A DNA stretch of 33,995 nt from Cladosporium sp. IMV 00045 (GCA_001931905.2 MSJI02000465.1:1-33995), one strand, 5' to 3'. Shown: positions 10,718 to 20,062, numbered from the stretch's first letter. Notes: generated by a model not told the origin, from the sequence alone. Made by a program: numbers and translations.

Positions 10718-11845
10718 ATGCACAACCACCACCAAAGCCAAGAGAGGCCCCTGCCATATCGCTCCCCCGATTCAACACAACACTCCTCACCACCCGCCCG
10801 AGACATGGACAGTCACATCGCCCACGCCCTACCTAAACTCCGTCCAGAAGCCGAACGCAGCTCCACCGAACCCACGCCCGTCGCCCTTTTGCAAAACTAC
10901 TTCTCCAGCCCGCCCGCTCCCCGACCTACCTCAAACCACCGCAACCGCTCTCCCTACGCTCGTCCACACCTTCGATCTCGCTCCAGCGGCTCTTCTCTCG
11001 CGGCACCACCAATGGCAAGAGCACACTCTCTACCCACAGTCCACTCGACATCTCGAAGCTTCGATCTGTCCTCTGCTAGCCCACCTTCCAGCGGATCACT
11101 GTCTCCCTCTCCAGCGCATCGTTCTCCGGCGAGAGCACGCTCACCCTTCAAACCCGGACAAGAAGAAGGCTACAATCCTCCACCCCGCTCACCTAGCTGG
11201 TACGACAACAACGCCACGACCGGCGGAGCGATCCAGAGCATTCAAGAAGACAGCGAGTTGGACATCACACCCCGCCAACAACCCACTCCCGCAGCGAGCG
11301 CATCCTTCTCGCGCTCCGGCTCTCTCAGACGCCGCCCCGCCTCTCCCCTGCACAGCTTCGCCAACGTCCCCGCCATAGTCCAGCAACCACCGACCTCCTT
11401 CCCCGCCAGCGTCATCGACCAAAACGCCAACATCAGCATGACTCCCAGCTCGACCTCCTCCAGCCCCGGTCTCGGCCCGCAGAAGTACAACGAAACCTTC
11501 CCCTCCGCCCTCTCCCTTCACCACTACGCGAGCAACAGCTCCTTCAGCTCCATCTCCTCCACACCGTCGTCCGTGCGCTCTCGCTCCCCTTCCATCAGCT
11601 CCCTGGACACCATCGAGGACGCTCCGGATCTTGAATCTGAGGCCGTCGAGGAGGAGTCGCAGAGGCTGAAACTGATCGCCGAGAGCGACGAGGAGGATGA
11701 AGGTCCGAGGAGGCGCAGTTTGGACGGTCCGAGGGGTTTTGGGTTTGGAAGGTCTGGCGGATCGGGCAGGGAGAGGAAGCGCTGGAGTATTTGTGGCGGC
11801 GAGAGGAGGGCGGATCTCGATTTGGAGACGATTTGGGAGGATTGA
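10718..11845 (+). CDS. Ser/Pro-rich disordered protein with distinctive C-terminal motif
   Basis: Single-exon frame of 375 residues from the ATG at 10718. The frame is open further 5' (to at least 10466), but that part is low-complexity and looks like a translated leader. Another possible start is 10805. The protein is dominated by Ser, Pro and Arg, with many SP/RSPS sites that suggest phosphorylation, and no membrane segment. An acidic segment (EDAPDLESEAVEEES, ESDEEDEG) precedes a basic-Gly stretch. The last residues, RKRWSICGGERRADLDLETIWED split around residue 360, are non-repetitive and contain both Trp residues. They look like the conserved functional end of the protein. I do not recognise a characterised family. 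The function is unknown; a regulatory or scaffold role is only a guess. The regular codon use and long open frame argue that it is real. Confidence 0.65.
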   Translation: MHNHHQSQERPLPYRSPDSTQHSSPPARDMDSHIAHALPKLRPEAERSSTEPTPVALLQNYFSSPPAPRPTSNHRNRSPYARPHLRSRSSGSSLAAPPMARAHSLPTVHSTSRSFDLSSASPPSSGSLSPSPAHRSPARARSPFKPGQEEGYNPPPRSPSWYDNNATTGGAIQSIQEDSELDITPRQQPTPAASASFSRSGSLRRRPASPLHSFANVPAIVQQPPTSFPASVIDQNANISMTPSSTSSSPGLGPQKYNETFPSALSLHHYASNSSFSSISSTPSSVRSRSPSISSLDTIEDAPDLESEAVEEESQRLKLIAESDEEDEGPRRRSLDGPRGFGFGRSGGSGRERKRWSICGGERRADLDLETIWED

Positions 11846-12581
11846 TGATGTTGTCTGATGGAAGTGTGCGCTTGCATGTGACGCGCGACTTTTCTTCTCG
11901 GCGGCAGAGATGGGCGGGGAATGCATTCTTCTCACTCTTCGGCAATGGTATGCTATCCTGGGAAATGCAACCTACGATCGACAAACCCGCCCCCGGCATA
12001 CCGAAGGGCTTTCCCCAACCAAACGGCTGTGCCTTTGCAATCACGGATTGAAACCCACGATCGACCTGAATCGAATTTCCTCCACCAGCAGATTATGGGA
12101 ATAACCAATGCTGAATTGGGAAAGCCCAGCCCCTTCGGCTCTCGATCTACCCACCGAGTGGTCCCACGGCCGGTCCCAGCATTTCTCTTCTACGTTCTTC
12201 TTTTCTTGTCTCTTTGAACAACCCAAAGACTGCGTCTCACTGGGAAGTGTTTGCTTTTCTGTTCTTCCTCTTTCTTCTTACGATACCCATGCCGATTTTT
12301 CTGTTTCCTGTTTCCTGGTTTTTATCATTGCTTGCACTCCGACTAGCCCAGCTAGCTTGGGGAGTTCATGTTTCTGGGTTTTCACGGGCGTCATTTTTGC
12401 ATCGGAACTTTTCTTGCATGGTTTTATTCTTTCTTTTTGCTTATGGTGTTCTGGAGAGGTTTCCATGGGACAAGATTGCTTTTTTTTTCCTGATTTTCTT
12501 TTCGGTCATGCAGAGGGTAGGAAACAGCCACCCCCGAGCACTGAGCACTGAGCACGGTACCTAGCTAGGTATTGGTAGGTC

Positions 12582-12626
<45 letters not shown>

Positions 12627-13154
12627 TTATGAATGTGAAGAAATGAAAAGAAAAATTGAAGAGGAAAGAAACTACCTATGAAGATCGAATGCTCCGTTAT
12701 GAAGTCAGAACGTATGTTCGAGGATATGTGAGATTGGTAGGTTGGTAGGTTGAATGTTTGTGTGCAGGTGCTTTATCTTTACGTGATCTCGTGAGGTGAG
12801 GTGGTTTGGTTTGCGTTTGGATTGGATTGGTTTTGGAGTGTGGTTCTACTATACCTGTATCTCAATGGCAGCAGATCGGTTCGAGGGCACCAAAGTAGCG
12901 CATATTTGCAGCGATGTTACAGAGAAAGCACGATGTCTTGAACCGATATCCCGGTGGTCTCCTTCTTCATTTATTGAACGTCGCACGTGCAGCCACTGTA
13001 CGGTCTAGTGATATCGGAACTTGACCTTTATGATAGCATGTAACGAGATTTTGATATTATGCACACGATCTAGATTATTACGATACATCGCGATTCGTCT
13101 GCTTTGAAACCCTTCACTTCCACAGAAGAGACACACCTGGACAGCCCTGATAAA
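11846..13154. other. 1.3 kb intergenic, T-rich, with an AG microsatellite
   Basis: No gene supported. The region 12180-12520 is strongly pyrimidine-rich on the forward strand, as expected for a long 3' UTR. It is followed by a short palindrome (ACCTAGCTAGGT, near 12559) and the AG repeat. A CACGTG hexamer lies near 12982. The region ends at the stop of the reverse-strand arylsulfotransferase-like gene. Confidence 0.5.
12585..12623. repeat. (AG)n microsatellite
   Basis: Thirty-nine uninterrupted bases of AG dinucleotide, about 19.5 units. It is likely length-polymorphic between isolates. It sits in non-coding sequence between convergent genes. Confidence 0.97.
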
Positions 13155-15254
13155 TCACGGCAACCTCCACTTCGCCCCCCTCCGTCTCTGCAATCGATTA
13201 TAACACCGCCTCGCCATCCTCGCCAGCAAAACAACGACAATCACGCCAGCAGCCGTCGACATCCCCATCTGCATCCACGACCTCTGCCCCGTCTGTCTCG
13301 AATGCCCATAGATATACCCGCGTTTGTACGCATCGCTCACGCCATGCTCACACGGATGTCCCCTCTCATCAAGCGCCGTCACCCTTAAATAGCGCGCCTT
13401 CCTCCTCTCCCTCGGAATCTCCAACCTCGTCTCGAAACCCTTCTTCTTCACCACGGCCGCGGCTGTCCACCTGTCGTCTTGACTGCCACTCCAAGTCTGC
13501 AGAACCCACTCGTCCACGCCCGTCGCGCCGTTCCAGCTCACGTACACGTCTGTGCCGTCGACGGCGACGTCTGGGGGAACATGGGGGCGGCCGACCCAGT
13601 CAGGGAATTTGAGCGCGCGGTAGCTTTGCACGTCGCCTTTTTCGAAGGTGGACTGGGCGGCGAAGTGCGCGGAGCAGAGCAGGCTGCCGTTGCTGCTGTA
13701 TTCGGAGATTAGGGCGTTGATGCCGTGGCCGAGGAGGATGTGCGGGTCTTTTCCATTTTCGGTTGATACTAGTTGCATGGAGCCTTGAGAGGAGGCGCGG
13801 GGGGTTTGGGGGGTGGAGTATTGTTGGATCAGGCGGACGGTGTAGGCGGGGTTGGTGCCGTTGATGGCGGCGGTTTTCTCGGTGTCGAGTTTGCTTAGTT
13901 TGGCGGGTGGGGGGAGGGTGTCCTTTTCGATTTGCGTGTCATCACGAGCTTGCAGCTCGGCGGTGGGATAGGTGATTTCGAGAAGCAGTCCGCGAGCGTT
14001 TGGTGGTCCGAACTCATAGTGCCAGTCTTCTGCTGCATTGTCGAAGAGAGTCAATAGCTTTGTCGTGGAGCCTGTCTTGGCGGGTGGAGGAGTGTAGGTC
14101 TCGGGGAATGCGTCTGGTGATACGAGACGAGCGTCGTGTTGCCATGCGAAGTTCAATATTGATTCGGTCGAGATATCCATAAACATGTTTGCTTTGCCTC
14201 CGAGAGTCCACAGGACTTCTTTTGTCGTTCCAGAAATGTAATAGATGGCGTGCGTATAGCGAGAGCTGATGAGGTAATTTCCAAGCTCATCTTTGTCGAC
14301 GGAGTTGAAATGAAACGGGTCGTACGGATGCTCAGGAGTTCCATCGCCACGGTCGATGACGCGGTGGTAGCTGTCCGTGATGTTCAAGTGTTCTGATGCA
14401 CGCCACTCGAAGATTGCTTCCTTGTCAGTGATGTTGACCTCCTGAATGAGGCAGTCCCACATGTATTGGTTCCAAACATCCTCCAGATCACGTCCGGCAG
14501 GTCGGACATCGAATTTGATCGGCTCAAAAATGATGATCAGTGCAGTTCCTTGAGGTGTAAGAAGGAATTCGTGAAGATCAGCAGATCGTCCGTTGGCAGC
14601 ACCAATTTGATGAATTTCATCGTAGGCAGGATTTATCTGGGATGGGTCAGTGGCGATTCTAGGGCGGGTCCCTTGGCGAGCCATTGATCGACCGCTAGCA
14701 TTGATCGTGACTGCTTCCCAGTTTGATGTGCCACTTACCATGTGGAAATGCCCAGCACCGTGTCCACGAATGCGATCATCTCCCAGCCAAAAGGTCAAGA
14801 ATTTCTCCCCGAGATATTCCTGGACCATAAGATCGTAGGCCTGGCCACCAAACTCATTGTCGAAATGCTGTGCCCAAACAAGCTCGCCTGTGTGATCAAG
14901 AACCATAGGCCCAGGATTTGACACCTTCCATCCTTTGGGTGTGATGAAGTAGAAATCGTTCTTGGTGGCGCATTCGGGGGACCATTTCAGGTAATTGAGC
15001 TTGGGCACCTCAATATCTGAAGAGTAGAATTTCCTCACGGAATATGAGCCGTACGCGCCTTTGTCGAGAGCAACATCATATTCCGGGTTGAATATTGGAG
15101 TTGCGTCGTCTTCTGACAGGGGTTGAGATTCATCCTCCGCGATGCATGCCGAGACATGAAAGAGCAGCGCGATGAGGAATGCAACATAGCTCAGGGCGTT
15201 CGAAGCAGGCAGGCAACGACTCTGCGATCGACACCGGGGCGCATTGTATTGCAT
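13155..15254 (-). CDS. Membrane-anchored arylsulfotransferase (ASST)-like protein
   Basis: Large secretory-pathway protein with an ASST-type beta-propeller domain (Pfam Arylsulfotran_2-like). The reading frame is continuous, but 14637-14738 has a GTAAGTGG donor, a CTGAC branch point and a CCCAG acceptor. It also interrupts the family alignment (HFHM to INPAYDEIHQIG). I therefore model two exons, 14739-15254 and 13155-14636, giving 665 residues. A signal peptide or anchor covers residues 21-38. ASST-like motifs include GPMVLDHTGELVW, ADLHEFLLTPQGTALI, DPFHFNSVDKDELGNYLISSR and WTLGGKANMF. Near residues 530-610 a PPDVAVDGTDVYVSWNGA segment resembles a fibronectin type III fold. A transmembrane helix (about 630-648) and an Arg-rich tail end the protein. 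The real substrate of these fungal proteins is unknown and sulfotransferase activity is not assured. It is divergent with the SWIM-RING gene. Confidence 0.85.
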   Translation of the reverse strand: MQYNAPRCRSQSRCLPASNALSYVAFLIALLFHVSACIAEDESQPLSEDDATPIFNPEYDVALDKGAYGSYSVRKFYSSDIEVPKLNYLKWSPECATKNDFYFITPKGWKVSNPGPMVLDHTGELVWAQHFDNEFGGQAYDLMVQEYLGEKFLTFWLGDDRIRGHGAGHFHMVSGTSNWEAVTINASGRSMARQGTRPRIATDPSQINPAYDEIHQIGAANGRSADLHEFLLTPQGTALIIIFEPIKFDVRPAGRDLEDVWNQYMWDCLIQEVNITDKEAIFEWRASEHLNITDSYHRVIDRGDGTPEHPYDPFHFNSVDKDELGNYLISSRYTHAIYYISGTTKEVLWTLGGKANMFMDISTESILNFAWQHDARLVSPDAFPETYTPPPAKTGSTTKLLTLFDNAAEDWHYEFGPPNARGLLLEITYPTAELQARDDTQIEKDTLPPPAKLSKLDTEKTAAINGTNPAYTVRLIQQYSTPQTPRASSQGSMQLVSTENGKDPHILLGHGINALISEYSSNGSLLCSAHFAAQSTFEKGDVQSYRALKFPDWVGRPHVPPDVAVDGTDVYVSWNGATGVDEWVLQTWSGSQDDRWTAAAVVKKKGFETRLEIPRERRKARYLRVTALDERGHPCEHGVSDAYKRGYIYGHSRQTGQRSWMQMGMSTAAGVIVVVLLARMARRCYNRLQRRRGAKWRLP
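14637..14738 (-). other. In-frame (3n) intron of the ASST-like gene
   Basis: 102 bases, GTAAGTGG..CCCAG, with no stop codon in frame. Retention would add 34 residues. Removing it restores the family alignment, so I treat it as an intron. Confidence 0.75.
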
Positions 15255-15574
15255 CCGGAACTAGATGGGAAACCAGGTATTCCTGTCATCGAAGGAACAT
15301 CTTTTGAGACTCGGATGTTGGGTTAAGGAGTTTTGAAATGGTTCAGCTAATTTTAGCTTCACGAACTCACGTGCATCCGCGTCATCGCCGTTAGACTTTC
15401 GCCTCAAGTGTTCCTCCCGCGCGCTCGCACAGGACAGCGACGCTCCTCGCCGCGGAATGAACTGCTCCGTTAACACGCGAACGAATGGTGCAATGACAGA
15501 AGCATCAATTGGCGACTAAAAGGCTGAGCAGACGAGGAACATTTTATCCTGCGTTTTGATCCTGCGATATACCT
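15255..15574. promoter_or_regulatory. Bidirectional promoter region with a CACGTG E-box
   Basis: 320 bases between divergent starts of the ASST-like gene (left) and the SIM-SWIM-RING gene (right). A perfect palindromic CACGTG lies at 15368-15373, a bHLH-type site (such as Pho4/NUC-1, Cbf1). No clear TATA box is seen. Its occupancy is inferred, not shown. Confidence 0.45.
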
Positions 15575-16720
15575 ATGCAAGAGCTCATGGAACGACCGCG
15601 CGCAGGCGCCGGCAATGTCATTGAAAACTATATTCGGACGTATCACCAATATCCCGTGTCGTATGAGCCGCCACAGACGCAGCAGACTGGCAACTATCAG
15701 GGGGTGCACTCGTCGCCGCGCCCGACAGCGACTCCATCTTCTAGCACGAGGACACACAGGGCATCACCTTCGAGCGTGCCCGTGGTGGACTTGACGCGGG
15801 ACTCGCCACCGAGAACAGCACCGAAGCGCAAACGCCAGCAAGCTGGCGATGAGACGTCCAATTTGAGTCCGCAATCAGCCAAAGCTCCCAAGAATAACCA
15901 GGAAGCCGTAAAATTCAATGAATCGCCAAAGAAGACTGCAAAAAAAGTTGAGAATGGAGAGAAGCGAATGCGCAGACACCGCCCTCGTCCACCACAAGAT
16001 TACCTCGTAATCCGTGAAAGAGCCCTGACGCAGCGCATGTATGTTCTGGACCGTCAGCGATCCGACGACTCTGGAATTCCTACCGAAACAGTAACCATTG
16101 CTGGCACCACAGGCAATGTCTACAGGGTAACCATTGGCCGCGTTCCATCGTGCGATTGCCCTTACGCCAGGAAAGGCAACCAGTGCAAGCATATCGCGTA
16201 CGTGCTCAGTCGCGTACTACGCGCTCGCTCCGAGCTAGAGTACCAACTTGCATTCATAGATTCTGAGTTGAAGGAAATCTTCCAAAATGCACCACCTCTT
16301 CCATCCGAGACGGTCGAGGAAGATTTCAAAGATGGCAATCGCAAGCCCATCGAAGGCGACTGTCCCATCTGCTGCGTCGAATTTGAGCCGGACAGCGGTG
16401 AAAAGATAGTCTATTGCAAAGCGGCGTGCGGCCAAAATGTCCACGACGAATGCTTCAATGCGTGGGCTTCGACAAAGGGCGGTATTGATGTTCCTTGTCC
16501 CTTTTGCAGGACGCCGTGGCAGCGAGATAAAGAGCAACTCAAGCGCGCAGCGAGCAGTGGAGAGGGAAATGCGGAAGGCTATGTCAACGTAGCGAGCCAG
16601 CTTGGAATGTCTGGCCAGCGCGACTATTCGACCTACAACCCTTACTGGCTCGCCCAGCAGGCGGATGAAGGCCTCATATCTTGGGACGATGAGGGAGTGA
16701 TGCACAACGTACACCACTAA
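15575..16720 (+). CDS. SIM-SWIM-RING zinc-finger protein, probable E3 ubiquitin ligase
   Basis: Intronless, 381 residues. The disordered N-terminal third carries VPVVDLTRDSP at 68-78, a good match to a SUMO-interacting motif (hydrophobic core followed by acidic/phosphorylatable residues). A basic PKRKRQQ nuclear signal lies at 83-89 and RMRRHRPRP at 131-139. A SWIM zinc finger follows: Cys193-x-Cys195-x8-Cys204-x-His206. A RING-type finger then has Cys263, Cys266, Cys281/Cys285, His290, Cys293, Cys308 and Cys311. The order SWIM then RING is as in ZSWIM2/MEX-type ubiquitin ligases. The C-terminal 65 residues are Gly/Ser/Tyr-rich without a domain. The predicted role is nuclear ubiquitin ligation. 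A SUMO-targeted role is my inference from the SIM. The first Met at 15575 is used; another Met lies four residues on. Confidence 0.88.
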   Translation: MQELMERPRAGAGNVIENYIRTYHQYPVSYEPPQTQQTGNYQGVHSSPRPTATPSSSTRTHRASPSSVPVVDLTRDSPPRTAPKRKRQQAGDETSNLSPQSAKAPKNNQEAVKFNESPKKTAKKVENGEKRMRRHRPRPPQDYLVIRERALTQRMYVLDRQRSDDSGIPTETVTIAGTTGNVYRVTIGRVPSCDCPYARKGNQCKHIAYVLSRVLRARSELEYQLAFIDSELKEIFQNAPPLPSETVEEDFKDGNRKPIEGDCPICCVEFEPDSGEKIVYCKAACGQNVHDECFNAWASTKGGIDVPCPFCRTPWQRDKEQLKRAASSGEGNAEGYVNVASQLGMSGQRDYSTYNPYWLAQQADEGLISWDDEGVMHNVHH

Positions 16721-16910
16721 ATATCTTGGAGAGATTCACGACACGAGAAGCGACATAGTGACGGGACAATAGGACATCAGTACTGAATTTCCGCTCGAAT
16801 ATCTTGGAATACACGTCAAGAACTGGATTTAACCATTATTTACTATCATCTCTAGGTTCGTGTCAGGAATCGCACCTTCTTTCGTCCTCGTCTCCGAAAA
16901 CTCCGACTCT

Positions 16911-18190
16911 TTACTCCAACTCGAAAGTCGCGGGCTCCGAAGTGTATGTGACCTCCTGCGCCTCATACTCGTCCATGCCATAGGTAGCGTTCAAGCTGAC
17001 CTTGCTAACGATTTCCTCGGTCTCAAGACGAATCCAAGTCTCCGCCTCCCAGTTCTTGAGCATATCCTCGGAAAGCAGCAACTGCCTGGCGCCGCGGGTC
17101 CAGTGACCGTAGCCGCCGTATCCGGTGTGCTGGCCAGTGCAGAGGTTGACGCCATTGCCCTCAATGTCCATTCCAGAAATTTTTCCCTGCCAAAGGGCGC
17201 AAAAGGTCGTGCCATGGTTGTGTGCGTGGAACATGGCGATGAGACCAGGGGTGGAATTGATGGCTTCCATGAATGGGACGTCGGCCTCGTTGTACTCGCA
17301 CTCGTAGGTGCCGTCGGAGCAAGCAGTACCCTGGGGGAGGGGCGATTCGTCCTCCTGAAGGCCAGGGTTGCGGGTCTGCGACAGGTCCGTCTCCAGCTTG
17401 ACGGCGCGGGTGAAGTTTGTGGGGTGGTGGACGAAGGCGACGGAGGGGACAAGCTTCTTGTACTTGTCGACGAGCTCAGAGTGCGTTTCCTTGAACCAAT
17501 CGACGACCGCCGGGTGGACGGCGTCGATGCGGCCAATGTCTGAGCCGGTGGAGTTCTTCTGCTGGAAACGCATGCCGCCGCGGCTGTCAAAGAACCAGAG
17601 CAGAACCTCAGGAGAGCACTTGACCTCGTCGGTGCAGTTGTTGGGGTAGACAGGGAGGTAGTAGTTGGTTACGCCCACGTTGTCCCCAAACACCATCTGT
17701 TCCGTGCGAGACTGCGGGAACCTCTTCTCACGGAGGATGGAGTCCTTGCTGGACAGGTTGTAGGTGGAATCGTGGTTTCCAAGTGCGGATCCGAAGTCGA
17801 TGTTGCGGTCGACGAGCGGAGCGGCGTATTGGTCAGCGTACAACGAGGCGTTTTCGAGCTGAGTGCCCTCGCCTTGGATCAGGTCACCGAGGAGGACGGC
17901 AAAGTCGGGCTTCTCCCAGTCGAGAACATCGTTCATGACGCGAGTGGTGTTGGCATCACGGGCAGGGCCATTCTCGTCGATGGCTGTATTCTTGAGTCAG
18001 CATTTCTCTGGTAATGATGAATTTGGTGGCACTTACTGTGACCGAAGTGAAGGTCCTCGAGCATGCTGATGTGAAAGGTGCCATCGCAATTGAACTGCAA
18101 TGGCTTCCTCCCGTCGGCAGGCTTGGAAATGGCTCCGGCCAATGTCTGACGAGCGAGGATAGGAGCAGCAAGCAGGATGGAGTTACGCAT
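16911..18190 (-). CDS. Secreted calcineurin-like metallophosphoesterase (Dcr2-like)
   Basis: Two exons, 18037-18190 and 16911-17983, with a 53-base GT..AG intron joined in phase (FGH-TIDENG), giving 408 residues. An N-terminal hydrophobic signal (MRNSILLAAPILARQTLAGA) is followed by the five metallophosphoesterase blocks. These are Asp46-Leu-His48 (EDLHFGH), Gly84-Asp85 (LLGDLIQG), Gly120-Asn-His-Asp123 (LGNHDS), His237-His238 (FVHHP) and His304-x-His306 (FHAHNH). All metal ligands are present, so the enzyme should be active. Several N-x-S/T sites and paired Cys residues fit an extracellular or vacuolar enzyme. The organisation of motifs is closest to fungal Dcr2-type phosphatases. The true substrate is unknown. 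A TATA box and two CACGTT elements lie upstream. Confidence 0.9.
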
Positions 18191-18254
18191 GTTGGATAGA
18201 CGAGGTGTTGTTGCTGACCGACACAATGCCCGGAATCGCAGCGATCAACAGCTT

Positions 18255-18263
18255 CTTATATAC
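18255..18263 (-). promoter_or_regulatory. TATA box of the metallophosphoesterase gene
   Basis: GTATATAAG on the reverse strand, 65-73 bases upstream of the ATG at 18190. This is a plausible core promoter position for a fungal gene. Confidence 0.5.
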
Positions 18264-18397
18264 ATTTTGATGGATGGTGATTTCTTCATCTTGGCTGTCG
18301 CAATGCCAGGACGTGGTTCACTGGTTACAGAGCTGTTCCCGGGTTCTGACGAACTGCTAGCTCATAGCGTCTGGGCATGTGTCGATGGGAACTGTCG

Positions 18398-18529
18398 AAC
18401 GTGACGATGGATTTGGCAGTCGAAGCTTTGAGGAGTTGTTTCAGCCAGTGAAGTTTGCTGCTTGCGACACATGGCTGTCGATGCCAAGCACGATGCCAAT
18501 GCTCTTCGACGCAGAGGGCTGACAACGTG
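18398..18529 (-). promoter_or_regulatory. Two CACGTT (Pho4/NUC-1-like) elements
   Basis: CACGTT on the reverse strand at 18398-18403 and 18524-18529, about 210 and 335 bases upstream of the phosphoesterase ATG. CACGTT is a weaker variant of the CACGTG core bound by phosphate-response bHLH factors. Two hits could occur by chance. Confidence 0.25.
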
Positions 18530-18563
18530 CATAACCACGAGGTTCTACACGATCTATCGCAGA

Positions 18564-19057
18564 TGTGCCATGCATGTCATTTTGCGCGACAGCGATCGCC
18601 GCGGTAATTGTTCAAGAGAAGTTCGGATGCTCTGCGGCAAACACTACGCCAAAGACCACCGTACATCCTGAGCGTGTCCCAACAAATCGGCAGTGCGAAT
18701 CGTGAGAAATCACTAATGCGGACGTTGATGTAAATTGTTGAAGGCAGACATGAACATCTGGGTGCGTTTCGAAGTGCAGCTCCCCTCGAGTAGGGTGCCC
18801 TCAAAACAAGTACTTGCCATTGAGAGATTTGCGTTTCTATAACTCGGAACTCGAGGAGCTAGATCGATGCCTGCGAACTAATCAACGGGCGAGACGTTCA
18901 ACATAGGTACTCAGCTAATTACGCTGAGCAGGTCCCTCTCATTTCTTCACGTAGCTGTTGATCATATACCTACTCCCTTCTTCTTTGCGTTTCTAACCCT
19001 TTACGCTTTCTTGCTCTTTTCGCGACGCTCCTTCCGCGGCTCTTCAGACTCTCCATC
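18564..19057. other. Intergenic, nothing recognised
   Basis: About 500 bases between the phosphoesterase promoter and the orphan open frames. There is no domain-bearing frame, tRNA or obvious repeat. Confidence 0.45.
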
Positions 19058-19618
19058 TTACGGCTCGACGCTACTTTGTTTTCTAGACTCGCGCAGCTTC
19101 TCTGCGGGAGTCATGCCTGCTCTTTTGATACGCTTGTTCGCATTGCGTTCATCTCTAGTCTTCTGGCCTCGCTCTTTCGCGTCTTCAAGACTCTCACAAT
19201 CCTTAGGTATCTTTCCGTACACGACCTGATCATGATGGTGATGGTACTCTAGGTACTCCTGGCGGCGGGCGTATTGATCGGCTTTAGACTCTTCGGGATA
19301 CGCAGCTCGTCCAGAGTACCGCTCGGTGGAGTCGAGAGACTGCGGGAGGTAAGCATCGCTGCGCTTCTTTTGATCCTCAGCGGACAATCCAGGGTACGGA
19401 TCCCGTCCAGATTTGGCTCTGGTGCGTTCGTTCCTGGCATGAAGAGACTTGTCGTGACGCTTGCACTCAGGTATAAAGCCACGGGAATATTCTGAATCGA
19501 AGACGGTACATCTCGGGAACAGTGTGATCACATTCCGCTGGTACCATCGCCTCTGGTTCTTCAAGATTGGTATGTTAGCTCGGAGAAACCTAGAGTTCAA
19601 GATCAAGCATCTCAGCAC
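19058..19618 (-). CDS. Orphan charged protein or C-terminal part of a decayed gene
   Basis: Open frame of 186 codons with no recognised family. The start at 19618 is only the first Met after a stop. The frame begins inside a repeat unit (LNSRFL..RRWYQ) and then has TLFPRCTVFDSEYSRGFIPEC with nearby CKRH, which might be a Cys/His metal site. The rest is highly charged (Lys, Arg, Glu, Asp) with a HHHH run near residue 128 and a basic end (NKRIKRAG..RESRKQSSVEP). Composition suits a disordered nucleic-acid-associated protein. Directly upstream on the same strand are degenerate copies of the repeat and another open frame (19751-20062), so this may be the terminal exon of a larger, now interrupted gene. 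A chance frame is possible. Confidence 0.35.
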   Translation of the reverse strand: MLRCLILNSRFLRANIPILKNQRRWYQRNVITLFPRCTVFDSEYSRGFIPECKRHDKSLHARNERTRAKSGRDPYPGLSAEDQKKRSDAYLPQSLDSTERYSGRAAYPEESKADQYARRQEYLEYHHHHDQVVYGKIPKDCESLEDAKERGQKTRDERNANKRIKRAGMTPAEKLRESRKQSSVEP

Positions 19619-19765
19619 TTATTTGATCGCATGGTACTGGTACCATCGCTTCCGGTCTACTATGATCGATGTGAAGCTACGGAGAAGTCTGGAGCTACTT
19701 ACACGGTATCTCCTAAAAGGAGAAAGCACTTTGTGCTAGTACCATCGCTCTCAGTATTCCCCAGC
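19600..19765 (-). repeat. Degenerate tandem repeat of about 100 bases encoding an S-R-[FL]-L..RWYQ motif
   Basis: On the reverse strand GCGATGGTACCAG or its variant recurs three times (forward positions near 19745, 19640 and 19545). The sequence between copies also aligns. Translations are SSRLLRSFTSIIVDRKRWYQ and LNSRFLRANIPILKNQRRWYQ split over two units, while the first copy reads RWY-stop. Similarity is clearer at protein than DNA level, which suggests a coding origin. Stops TAG and TAA sit where CAG and CAA would keep the frame open. Confidence 0.6.
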
Positions 19766-20062
19766 AAATTCTTCAAGAGATGCAGCTGATCGTCCCGCGT
19801 ATTCTGCGTTCTGAGCACGTTGGCGCGTGAGGTAACGCTCACGAAAAATCTTAGGATCATTCTTCGGGATAGTTACTTCGACTTTGGAGAGTTTCGAAGG
19901 TGCTTCGTTGCCGCGTAGACGCTTCTCGAGGCGGTACAGGTCAATGTCTATTTCGAGACGAACATGAATCTCTTCGATGAGCTCGGCCACTCTCTTGAAT
20001 ATGAGGACCTTTGCCCAGCGCTGGATATGCTCTGGATGAGGGAAGAAGGAGACAAAATTGGC
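19751..20062 (-). pseudogene. 104-codon open frame without any methionine; exon or gene relic
   Basis: Between an in-frame TAA (20063-20065) and TGA (19751-19753) the frame reads like a genuine protein: NFVSFFPHPEHIQRWAKVL, then VAELIEEIHVRLEIDIDLYR, then a Lys/Arg/Glu-rich end. It contains no Met codon, so it cannot be a free-standing gene. It must be an internal or terminal exon (a TTTAAG acceptor sits at its 5' edge) or a fragment. A short upstream frame (20070-20136) contains LNSRFLDSFKPIL, resembling the repeat motif downstream. No family recognised. Confidence 0.4.

Noticed and set aside
10308..11378. 356-codon forward frame overlapping the Ser/Pro-rich gene
   Set aside because: Pro/His/Thr-rich shadow of the pyrimidine-rich leader and of the real frame, whose C-terminus is distinctive.
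12108..12551. 147-codon forward Phe/Ser-rich frame
   Set aside because: Composition reflects a T-rich 3' UTR; no signal or domain pattern.
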